64,000 nucleotides of DNA from Ktedonospora formicarum. Lineage in GTDB: Bacteria > Chloroflexota > Ktedonobacteria > Ktedonobacterales > Ktedonobacteraceae. A program made the translations under genes and the position numbers. The notes under the pieces were generated by a model. The model was not told the DNA's origin. It saw only the letters and a list, made by a program, of their open reading frames with translations, and searched no databases. Below, piece by piece: positions 19,430 through 27,511 of the stretch (position 1 is the stretch's first letter; every line of letters begins with the position of its first letter). Location of the stretch: positions 1 through 64,000 of the forward strand of contig NZ_BNJF01000002.1 in the NCBI RefSeq assembly GCF_016587355.1, in the 5' to 3' direction.

Positions 19430-20299
19430 TCAAACAGTTGGAACGCGATCCTCGTGAGCAAAGAACATGTGCAAGTCTTTACTAATACGCTCTGGGGCGC
19501 CTTCATCTGGTCCGTCATGACCCAGGTCCGCGTATTCGATCCGCTCAACTCGTGGCAATGTGTTCTCTAATGCATCGACAGCCTCATGCAAAAATGTAGG
19601 ACTTTTCCCGCCGCCCAGCAAGAGGACCTCCGCGCTTATAACCCTAAAGCGTTCGAGGGTTGAGTCCGTTTCTATGCTTAGTTGTATGTCTCCTCTCAGA
19701 AGGGGTATGAGCACTTCCAGAGGAAGTGCGTTGGGTTCAAGTGTCCCTTTCTCTTTCCGCAGAGTCGATTTTATCAATGGAAGCAGCAACCAGCGCGGCA
19801 GACGATCAACTTCCTGGCTGATCTTCAGCCCTTTAAGCGAGGTTACCATTGCCTGGGCCAACCTGCCCCTGGCGACCTCGCGTTCATACGCTGGTATCCA
19901 CGATGTAGGGAGAGAACCATTGAGCGAAAGGGCCGGATCGTACACGGCCACTCTGTGGATCGATGGCAGTGTCAGCGCAGCACACAGGGCGATGAGTCCG
20001 CCAGAACTACTCCCAAACACAAAGTGGGCGCCTGTTCTGGCAAGAAGTGCATCGAGATCATTGCAATGGTTGGCAATTGCATTCTGGTTGTCATGTGACC
20101 CGCTAAGGCCACGTCCTCGTCTATCGGGAAGATACACCGTAAAAGCGCTCGAAAGTGCGATGGCTAGGCGCATATAGTGCTGCGACGTCTGCATACTCCC
20201 GTGCAGGAGTATCAGCCCTGGCCCTCTTCCCAGTTGCCGGTATCCTATAAGTGTACCGCCCGACAACACCGTCTCTGTCGTGTAGGGCACCTGTGACAT
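19430..20299 (-). CDS. Alpha/beta hydrolase
   Basis: A 289-residue single-domain hydrolase. LILLHGSMQTSQHY carries the oxyanion-hole HG, VFGSSSGG the nucleophilic serine elbow (G-x-S-x-G), VLLLGGGKSP the acid region and ADLGHDGPDE the catalytic histidine. The substrate is unknown. ATG 20299 was chosen because AAGGAAGGGAAG lies upstream; a longer frame to 20407 has no ribosome site. It is transcribed alone and is followed by a hairpin at 19349-19388. Confidence 0.85.
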   Translation of the reverse strand: MSQVPYTTETVLSGGTLIGYRQLGRGPGLILLHGSMQTSQHYMRLAIALSSAFTVYLPDRRGRGLSGSHDNQNAIANHCNDLDALLARTGAHFVFGSSSGGLIALCAALTLPSIHRVAVYDPALSLNGSLPTSWIPAYEREVARGRLAQAMVTSLKGLKISQEVDRLPRWLLLPLIKSTLRKEKGTLEPNALPLEVLIPLLRGDIQLSIETDSTLERFRVISAEVLLLGGGKSPTFLHEAVDALENTLPRVERIEYADLGHDGPDEGAPERISKDLHMFFAHEDRVPTV

Positions 20300-20447
20300 G
20301 CTCACGCTTCCCTTCCTTCCTGAACGAGGGAGAAGCCAGAGTCCCAGTCCTGGCTTCCCCCAGATTAAACGTTCACATACTGTCAGTTGTAGTATCGTTT
20401 CGCGCAAAGCGCGGATTGGCCAGAAACGTCAGCGGTATGGCAAAGCG

Positions 20448-20550
20448 TTAGATCAGCAACGCTGCACGACCAAAATCTTCCCCAGCCAGCGCTGCTTCAA
20501 TTGCTTCTGGTGGCGCTCATACCACTGACTCGCGTTGCTCCTCAGTGCGC
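20448..20550 (-). pseudogene. Fragment of a MalT/LuxR-type ATP-dependent regulator
   Basis: Two adjacent frames read LRSNASQWYERH and then APPEAIEAALAGEDFGRAALLI before a stop. Together they match the helical linker of large LuxR-family regulators of the MalT type, where ASQWYE.H....EAI.HALA..D..RAA.LI is typical. No start, ATPase or DNA-binding part is present nearby. It is a short, frameshifted fossil. Confidence 0.5.
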
Positions 20551-20591
20551 GCAACGCAGTTGCCCCCCAGGCGAAGCTATGCTTCATGTTG

Positions 20592-20665
20592 CATGGCCTG
20601 TGGGCACAGGCCATGATAGCGATATCACTGCCGACGCCCAACCTCTCTCCATGGAGAGGTTGGGC
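20592..20665. repeat. Two adjacent hairpins
   Basis: CATGGCCTGTG (20592-20602) pairs with CACAGGCCATG (20605-20615), and GCCCAACCTCTC (20636-20647) pairs with GAGAGGTTGGGC (20654-20665). The second is followed by TGCTTTCTT and could terminate plus-strand transcripts, though no plus-strand gene lies upstream. No other gene was seen in 20551-20935. Confidence 0.5.
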
Positions 20666-20935
20666 TGCTTTCTTATGAAACAAAGAATTGAAAACGTGGC
20701 TGGTGAAGATCATAACCACAGAGCGTTGTTTGAGGAGCTTCTATCAAGCAACACGTCGCGCTCATCCCTCTGGCAAAGTTGCTCAAAGGAGAGCTCGAAA
20801 CCCCTCCCCTATCTGGGTCATATCATGGCCCCTTTTCTGCCAGCAAGCATATTGATCGTTATATATGCTAGGGGGACGGATGGTTCTCCATTCCTGCATC
20901 TCGATAAAAATCAGGATCTCTAAAAAGGATTTATT

Positions 20936-21466
20936 ATGAGTGTCACACAACTCTGTTCCAAGTGCCAGAGACCAGTACCTGCGGAAGCCCATAGATGCCC
21001 TCATTGCGGCTCCTCCTTGCAAGCACCGAATCATGGCCTAGACAGGCAGTCACAGATGCACCAGGTGTCTTCATCAGTGTCAACAACGCCATCGCATGCC
21101 TTACCTACCGCACTTGTGGCAGATCACCTGCCCGAACTACTCAAGCAGCTCGACTCTGCTGCAACAACGAATATTACTATCGCCAGTGCATTGATTGCTT
21201 TCTATGCTGGTTCTATCTTCTCTGGCAAGGTGAGTGCCGATGCGCCCTTACGTGCTTTTATCTATGCTCTACCATTGATTTTATTGTTAGTCACGATCAT
21301 TTTTTCGGTGCGTGTATTCTACCCTGAAGGCTACCTCAACCATAATTACAAGGAGCAGTTCACGACGAAGCAGTTGCGGATGCGTTTGAGTACGCTTTTT
21401 CTGGAAATCTCCATTGCCCTGGTGGTACTGGCGATTTTCGTCTATTTGCTACGCCCTGGTGCATAA
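20936..21466 (+). CDS. Zinc-ribbon membrane protein of unknown function
   Basis: A 176-residue protein. The N-terminus forms a zinc ribbon, CSKCQRPVPAEAHRCPHCG (C7, C10, C22, C25). A polar linker follows, then three predicted transmembrane segments: about 80-97 (ITIASALIAFYAGSIF), 106-126 (FIYALPLILLLVTIIFSV) and 152-171. Such zinc-ribbon plus TM proteins are common in Chloroflexota and are uncharacterised; the ribbon may bind protein or nucleic acid at the cytoplasmic face. AAAAAGGA precedes the ATG. Nothing of note follows in 21467-21752. Confidence 0.7.
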   Translation: MSVTQLCSKCQRPVPAEAHRCPHCGSSLQAPNHGLDRQSQMHQVSSSVSTTPSHALPTALVADHLPELLKQLDSAATTNITIASALIAFYAGSIFSGKVSADAPLRAFIYALPLILLLVTIIFSVRVFYPEGYLNHNYKEQFTTKQLRMRLSTLFLEISIALVVLAIFVYLLRPGA

Positions 21467-21752
21467 GTAGATAAGGCAATGGGAATGCCAAGGATTTTTG
21501 CAAACAGTGAGCACACAAGCATGACAGGAAAATGGCAGCCAACATCTTCCCCTTGCTTCTCTGAGATTTTGCAAAAAACCTTGTCGTCCCCTCTGGCCCA
21601 CCCATTTGTGGCGATTGCTTAATTCGCTCTCAACAACCTGCTCTTCTCTTGTGGCGAAAAGAATAGGAAGCGCGGACCGAACGTCCGGAACCCCGTTGCT
21701 AAATCACGGGAGCTCGCAGTGCCATAGTCATGCTACCTAATTGGCTGCTCTA

Positions 21753-23468
21753 TCAATCAGGTAGCGTATATTGCTTCTCTATCGAGATGCGGATGCGTTC
21801 GCGGCTCTCCAGGGGTGATAGATGCTTGTCATGTTCAATAACTTCCGTATCCTTTGCTAATTCCTCATCCTTGATGATCTGACGAAACCAGCGCGAGTAG
21901 TCGCCTTGATGCAGATGAAAGAGCCAGGTCTCGTCGTCAAGGCCTTGCGCGATCTGTGTAAAGATCGTAAGGTTCTGCGCTCGTAGATTGAGCTTCCCTT
22001 CCCGTCCCCGGAAGTAGAAACTGATGTCCTCGCCCAGGCTACCTTCAGCGTATTTGCGGCGATGGCGATGACGCTCCTGCTTCGGAGGCATTGGATACAT
22101 ACGTAGAAGCTTCTGGTGCGCTGTACGGAACCAGACAATGGCTTCATCGCCTTGCAGATCACCGAAGTCTGAGAGGTCCAATGGTTCGTCTCCAACCGCT
22201 TCCTGAAATGCTTGCAGAGTGGAACATGCTTCGGCTCCAATACAAATCACCGTGTCAATGCCTTTAAGAACCTCTTGAGAGACATGCTCGGAGTGGGATG
22301 TGATAAATAATGTGCTGCAAAGCCGGCGTATCCCTTCCAGCGGCGCGGCATTCCAGTTAGGGGGGAAGAGATGGTGCGCCTCATCGAACAGGAGCCAGTG
22401 TGGATGCCCCAGACGCAACTGCAATTCTTCGATGTTGGGGAGGAGTCGTTGGCTGAAGAGCGGGCGCTCGGTGAGAGGGCGCCCAAGCAAGTTGACAATG
22501 GCGCTCTGATCTGGCTGCTCTAAGACCTGAAGCAGTTCACCAACACTCGGCTCTCGTTGCGCATCGCCAAGCGTAATCGCCTCCTCAAAGGTCTCGTAGT
22601 CACCTTCCGGGTCGATGAGACAGAACTGGTACCCCTCCTCCGCGAGTTGTTCAAATAGGCTGAGAGTGAGGGTTGATTTGCCGCTTCCCGAGGTCCCTGT
22701 AATCAAGACATGGCTACGGCTTGCGGGCAGTAATACATGATCCCCTCCTGGTCGTGTTCCCAGATGCAACATGTGTCGCTGTGAACGCTGGTCAATGTCA
22801 CATAAATCGGTAGCGAGCAGATGTTCAATCAATTCGACCACGCCTTTCCCGTGGCCGGCTGCGGTTGTGTAATCAGCTTGCTCTTTGAGCGCTTGCAGCG
22901 CATTCGCAACAGTTACCGAGCAGGCGCAGCGTGTCAAGAATGAGTGATCGTTTTCGGCATCCCCTACCCCAACGACGTTATGCCGCGAGAATTGCAGGCG
23001 TTGAAGGGCGGCGGACAAACCACTCCCTTTATTGATCCCTTCCGGCAGGATCATCACCGCCCCTTTGTTGAAGATGACCTGTAGCTCTAACCCCATGTCG
23101 CGAATGACGGATAGGACGGTCGTTTCGTGAGGGTGCCAAGTAGAGGCAATAACCTGTCCAGTATCTAAGGGGGTCACCCCGCGCTCATGTAGTGCCTGGA
23201 GAAAGGCAAATGGAGGTGGTTCACCCAGTGGATATTCGCTAGAGGTGGCAGGATGATAGAGTAGCGCGCCATTCTCGGCCACGACATACGTAAAGAGATC
23301 CAGGCGTGAAAAAGTCTCTTTCAGATCGGGTAGGAGTCGCCCAGTTACCAGAAGCAGAGCGCGACCGGAGGTCTTCACCTTTTCTAGAGCTTCAATTGTA
23401 CGCGGATCAACTCGACCATCCCGCGCCAGGGTTCCATCATAATCACAAGCCAGTGCGTAATAGTGCAT
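21753..23468 (-). CDS. HAD-IIB phosphatase fused to a HerA-like (DUF87) ATPase
   Basis: A 571-residue fusion. Residues 1-220 form a HAD-IIB hydrolase: motif I ACDYDGT (7-13), motif II VTGR (41-44), motif III lysine at 147 and motif IV GDAEND (169-174). Residues 230-460 form a P-loop ATPase of the HerA/DUF87 type: Walker A GTSGSGKS (258-265), Walker B LLFDEAHH (359-366) and ITSHSEHVS as sensor. The last 110 residues are unassigned. HAD-IIB enzymes act on sugar or polyol phosphates; why one is joined to a translocase-like ATPase is unknown. The gene stands alone. The fold assignment is solid, the biology is not. Confidence 0.85.
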   Translation of the reverse strand: MHYYALACDYDGTLARDGRVDPRTIEALEKVKTSGRALLLVTGRLLPDLKETFSRLDLFTYVVAENGALLYHPATSSEYPLGEPPPFAFLQALHERGVTPLDTGQVIASTWHPHETTVLSVIRDMGLELQVIFNKGAVMILPEGINKGSGLSAALQRLQFSRHNVVGVGDAENDHSFLTRCACSVTVANALQALKEQADYTTAAGHGKGVVELIEHLLATDLCDIDQRSQRHMLHLGTRPGGDHVLLPASRSHVLITGTSGSGKSTLTLSLFEQLAEEGYQFCLIDPEGDYETFEEAITLGDAQREPSVGELLQVLEQPDQSAIVNLLGRPLTERPLFSQRLLPNIEELQLRLGHPHWLLFDEAHHLFPPNWNAAPLEGIRRLCSTLFITSHSEHVSQEVLKGIDTVICIGAEACSTLQAFQEAVGDEPLDLSDFGDLQGDEAIVWFRTAHQKLLRMYPMPPKQERHRHRRKYAEGSLGEDISFYFRGREGKLNLRAQNLTIFTQIAQGLDDETWLFHLHQGDYSRWFRQIIKDEELAKDTEVIEHDKHLSPLESRERIRISIEKQYTLPD

Positions 23469-23691
23469 GGATCTCTCACTTCCATAGGTAAAGATTCGCT
23501 ATGTATTGTAAAGGATTGCTCTAAGAGAGATACGCCCTGGTAAGCAGTTTTGTGACACGCGAGTGAACGAAATGCCTGCCTTGCCTTATGTAGCAGTGAG
23601 GGGAATCAGTGATGCAGGGGAAGCCCTGCACCTCAACAAGAAGGTATTGTTGGCGTTCGGACGGACCCCACTAAAAGGTTATCAAGCGAAG

Positions 23692-23729
23692 CTCCTCAGA
23701 AGTGCCCAATTATTCTCGCTTCTGAGGAG
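23692..23729. terminator. Hairpin between the HAD-ATPase and sigma-factor genes
   Basis: CTCCTCAGAAG (23692-23702) and CTTCTGAGGAG (23719-23729) pair perfectly around a 16-nt loop. It lies about 75 bp past the end of the minus-strand sigma gene and may terminate it. No convincing gene is seen in 23469-23803. Confidence 0.45.
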
Positions 23730-23803
23730 ATACTATCAGGTTAAGTGAGCTTGGCATGAGCGTGGCTCGCGCAAACCGCCTGTATCTTCCCATCCAATCA
23801 TGG

Positions 23804-24313
23804 TTACTGATACTTGGCCTGTAAGCTATGAATAGTTCGTGAGAAGATTACCTGCACAGCTCCTTCAGTTTTGTTTAGCAGAGATGCTATTTCTGCGTGA
23901 CATAGCCCCAAATTAAAGCGAAGACGCAACACTTCTTGCTGTACTGCAGGCAAACGCATGATCAGCCGCTGAAGCAGCGCATATTCGTCCTGTTTCAGGA
24001 CAATGATCTCAGGCTGATCCTACTTGCTTATGGGTTCCTGAAGCAATGGTGTCATCTGATTGAGTGACGCTTGCGGAAGTCGCTTTTTCAAACGATACCA
24101 GTCAACGGCCTTATTGCGCGCTACTGAGAGCAACCAGGCAAATTGCTGGTGTTCATTCAAATGTGCAAGCCCCTCGTATTCAAGGGCTACTAGAAAAACC
24201 TCCACAAGAACATCTTCGACCTCTTGTCGTTCCCGAAGGGAAGAAATCAGATATTTTAAGAGTGCGTGTGCATGTTTCTGATAGAGTTGAGCTACTAGTT
24301 CATGGTTCGTCAT
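23804..24313 (-). pseudogene. RNA polymerase sigma factor (sigma-70/ECF type) with an in-frame TAG
   Basis: Starting at ATG 24313 (MTNHELVAQLYQKHAHALLK), the frame covers sigma region 2, including the REREVEDVLVEVFLVALE-like helix and FAWLLSVARNKAVDWYR. It meets TAG at 24020-24022. The same frame continues without a shift through region 4: LLQRLIMRLPAVQQEVLRLRF and CHAEIASLLNKTEGAVQVIF, to a TAA at 23804-23806. A single base change therefore splits an otherwise complete sigma factor of about 170 residues between its core-binding and -35 recognition domains. It is inactive unless the stop is read through. No anti-sigma gene is adjacent. Confidence 0.75.
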
Positions 24314-24607
24314 AGTAGAGAACATATGATTTGCAAAAGCCTTACCTTGCCTTTTTGGTTTATCTATAGAAAACGCCAAAAGCTTACAGACAATATGGTT
24401 CTGGTATATAGAGATACCAATATAAAAATCATCATAGTTCTGACGCATCCCTTGAGAGACTCTTCTAAAGGGAATCAATCACAAAGAGTATACCTGGTAA
24501 TGAGACCCAGTGGACGCCGTATACGTGATTTTCATGAGAGAGTTAGCTGAGAGCATCGCCAGTCCTGTGCCTTCCATGTATAAAAGGGTCGAAAAAGGGA
24601 TATAGCC

Positions 24608-26464
24608 ATGAAATATGCTTCAAACCTTGAGAGAGATTACCTACCGATTGAAGATCATGCTATTATTGGCAACCTTCATACTGTCGCACTAGTTGGTATT
24701 GATGGAACTATCGACTGGTACTGCCTACCGCGCTTTGACTCACCAAGCATTTTTGGAGCGATTCTAGATGCCGATAAGGGTGGTATGTTCCGTCTCACGT
24801 CTGATGATGTAAATACGAAATATCTCCAAATCTACCTGCCAGAAACGAATGTCGTACTGACACGCTTTATCACCGATTACGGCGGAGGGGAGCTGACAGA
24901 CTTCATGCCTATCAAAGAGAAGCACGCAGCCCTGTATCGACATACACTTGTACGTTCTATTTCTGGTGCAGTAGGTACACTGCCAATCAAATTGACCTGC
25001 CGACCTGCGTTTAACTATGCGAGAGATCAGCATCACGTTGAATTAGTTGCGGGAGGAGCAATTTTTCACAGCCATGAGTTCGACCTCTATTTGAACTCAC
25101 CAGTCCCTCTAGAGAGAGACGGGAAAGGAGGAGTAACAACCACCTTTACATTGCAAAGAGGAGAATCCGCTCATTTTCAACTTATCAGTGACCGCGAACT
25201 AGAGCATTTGCCCAGTCCACTCACGGAAACAGCATACCAGGACCTGTTGTACGAAACGCTACACTACTGGTATCGCTGGCTTGCAAGCTGTACCTACCAG
25301 GGACGCTGGCGAGAAATGGTACAGCGTTCAGCACTGGTGCTGAAGCTGCTCACCTATGCACCAACTGGTGCGATCGTTGCCGCTCCAACCACCAGTTTAC
25401 CTGAAACGCTTGGAGGAAGCCGCAACTGGGATTACCGCTATAGCTGGTTACGAGACGCAGCGTTTACACTTGATAGTTTGCTAAAACTGGGCTTTACAGA
25501 AGAGGGGGAGGCTTTCACAGGTTGGTTAAACGAACGCTGCCATGAGTTAAAGGAAAACGGGACTCTGCAACCAATGTATGGCATCACTGGAGAGCAGGAT
25601 TTGAAGGAATCAACGCTCGATCATCTTGCAGGGTATCGAGGTAGCCGCCCAGTGCGCATTGGCAATGGCGCCTACACGCAAAAACAACTGGACATCTATG
25701 GTGAATTGATGGAAGCCATTAATATTTACAATAATTATGATGCGATCTCCTACAACCTGTGGCAAAATCTCTGCCGCCTGCTAAAATGGCTCAGCCAGCA
25801 CTGGAAAGAATCGGACAACGGTATTTGGGAAGTAAGAGGAGGAGAAAAGCCATTTCTGCATTCACGCCTGATGTGTTGGGTTGCGTTTGACCGTGCTTTG
25901 CGTATAGCGAGAGACTGGGGATGGCCCGCACCACTCTCTACCTGGGAACAAATCAGAGCGGAGAGCTATGATCAGATTATGCAAGAGGGCTGGAATGAGC
26001 AAAGAAAGTGTTTCACGCAGTACTATGGCAGCGAAGCAGTGGACGCAAGCGCTCTCTTACTGCTCTTAAAGCACTTTACAGGACCACATGAGCCACGAGT
26101 TGTGGCAACAATAAAGCGCATTCAGGAAGAGCTTACAGTTGGGACAACAACCGTTCGTCGTTATGATCAGAAAACTGCAGCAGATGATGGCATGGGGAGA
26201 AGTTCTGAAGGAGCATTCACCGCCTGTTGCTTCTGGATGATAGAAAACCTGGTGCGTATAAATCAATTGGAAGAGGCGCGCCTGCGCCTGGAAAAACTGC
26301 TATCAATGAGCAACCATGTAGGACTATATGCTGAAGAAATCAGTTCCAGCATAAAGGCTGTGGGGAACTTTCCACAGGCTTTTTCTCATCTGGCACTGAT
26401 TACGGCCTGCTACGCACTGGATGAGACGTTGAATACGCGAAAAGGATGGTACTGGCGAGAGTAG
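24608..26464 (+). CDS. Glycoside hydrolase family 15 protein (glucoamylase/trehalase type)
   Basis: A 618-residue cytoplasmic protein with no signal peptide. The N-terminal beta-domain opens YLPIEDHAIIGNLHTVALVG and GTIDWYCLPRFDSPSIF, typical of GH15. The catalytic (alpha/alpha)6 barrel carries GGSRNWDYRYSWLRDAAFTL and, near the C-terminus, GMGRSSEGAFTACCFWMIE, the sites expected for the general acid and base glutamates' neighbourhood. Family members hydrolyse alpha-glucans or trehalose with inversion. AAGGGATATAGCC precedes the ATG. It is monocistronic and divergent from the broken sigma gene. Assignment to the family is very sure; the substrate is not. Confidence 0.92.
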   Translation: MKYASNLERDYLPIEDHAIIGNLHTVALVGIDGTIDWYCLPRFDSPSIFGAILDADKGGMFRLTSDDVNTKYLQIYLPETNVVLTRFITDYGGGELTDFMPIKEKHAALYRHTLVRSISGAVGTLPIKLTCRPAFNYARDQHHVELVAGGAIFHSHEFDLYLNSPVPLERDGKGGVTTTFTLQRGESAHFQLISDRELEHLPSPLTETAYQDLLYETLHYWYRWLASCTYQGRWREMVQRSALVLKLLTYAPTGAIVAAPTTSLPETLGGSRNWDYRYSWLRDAAFTLDSLLKLGFTEEGEAFTGWLNERCHELKENGTLQPMYGITGEQDLKESTLDHLAGYRGSRPVRIGNGAYTQKQLDIYGELMEAINIYNNYDAISYNLWQNLCRLLKWLSQHWKESDNGIWEVRGGEKPFLHSRLMCWVAFDRALRIARDWGWPAPLSTWEQIRAESYDQIMQEGWNEQRKCFTQYYGSEAVDASALLLLLKHFTGPHEPRVVATIKRIQEELTVGTTTVRRYDQKTAADDGMGRSSEGAFTACCFWMIENLVRINQLEEARLRLEKLLSMSNHVGLYAEEISSSIKAVGNFPQAFSHLALITACYALDETLNTRKGWYWRE

Positions 26465-27043
26465 ACATTATACACCAACTGAGAATTTGACCCTCTTCAT
26501 TGCGGATCGGAATACCATGTGCCAAAAACTGACAACATACTCTCATCTCGCCGTTTCTGAGACAACATTCACACCCAAACACTTCTCCTCAATCTAAAGC
26601 ATCCCACCACAACTTTTGATTACCTGCACGATCTTCAGAGAGAATAAAAGATAGGGCGACATGGTGTTCAATGGACGATATAAGGTCTTCACAACCTTTC
26701 GGCATATATACTCCTCCGAGGAGCGTTTCTCTTGCTTATTTAGCCCTGGTGATGTAGAAGTAAGAATGGTTTATATATGCCGTAGCTTCGCTTCTTGTCC
26801 CGCCAGGGTCACTCAAGACTTTAACAAGATTCTGTAAAGTAAATGCTTGACTTGTTGTTTTACATATGCTATTTTTACATTAAACTCAGCCTTATAAACG
26901 GACAAGAGCATTGCCGCCAGGCGTCTTGAAACCCATCTCAATACAGTTGTGTTCTCAGGCACATTCGAGATGGCTCGCACCTGGGAAGTTGTAACAGTTC
27001 ATTTTTGGCATGATTCATTCGCCAAAGAGAGGTAGAGGCACAC
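26465..27043 (+). promoter_or_regulatory. Long intergenic region with a promoter for the CBS-FHA operon
   Basis: No gene seen in 580 bp. TTGACT (26847-26852), a 17-bp spacer and an extended -10 TGCTATTTT (26867-26875) make a good promoter. It would give a leader of about 165 nt before the CBS gene, long enough for regulation at RNA level, although no known riboswitch was recognised. Confidence 0.5.
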
Positions 27044-27487
27044 GTGCAGGTACGGGATATTATGACCATTTACCCGGTCTATATTCGCATTGGAGCGGAT
27101 ATGCGCCGGGCGGCTGAAATTATCAGTATCTCTGAAGTGAGTGACCTGATGGTAATAGACCCCGATAATATGTTTATCGGGGTGTTGTCTGAAGGGGATC
27201 TCATCCGCACTATCCTTCCTAGCTTCGATGAAGTTCTACAAGCGGGCGGAACGCTCAATGACGCTTTTAAATTCTTTGTCCAGAAAGGCCGCGATCTCGC
27301 GAATCGCCCCATTGACCCTCTGATTATTCGCAGTGCTATCACCCTGAAGACAACAGATGACATAGCTCAAGCCGCTATTGTCATGATAGAAAAACAAATT
27401 CGGCGCTTGCCTGTAGTAGACGATGGTAAACTTATGGGAACCGTTTCCCGCTCCGATATTTGTCGCGCAGTGATCTATCATGCATAA
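27044..27487 (+). CDS. Two-CBS-domain regulatory protein
   Basis: A 147-residue protein made almost only of a CBS pair: CBS1 from VRDIMTIYPVYIRIGADM to FIGVLSEGDLIR, a helical insert with FKFFVQKGRDLANR, then CBS2 from ITLKTTDDIAQAAIVMIEKQ to KLMGTVSRSDICRAVI. CBS pairs bind adenosine nucleotides (AMP, ATP, SAM, NADH) and signal energy or redox state. Translation starts at GTG 27044 after GAGAGG. It precedes the giant FHA-dioxygenase-reductase gene by 24 bp, so the two are co-transcribed; it may sense the cell's nucleotide or NAD(P)H state for that enzyme, by inference. Confidence 0.85.
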   Translation: MQVRDIMTIYPVYIRIGADMRRAAEIISISEVSDLMVIDPDNMFIGVLSEGDLIRTILPSFDEVLQAGGTLNDAFKFFVQKGRDLANRPIDPLIIRSAITLKTTDDIAQAAIVMIEKQIRRLPVVDDGKLMGTVSRSDICRAVIYHA

Positions 27488-27511
27488 CAATATGCAGGGA
27501 GGGGCAAAGGC

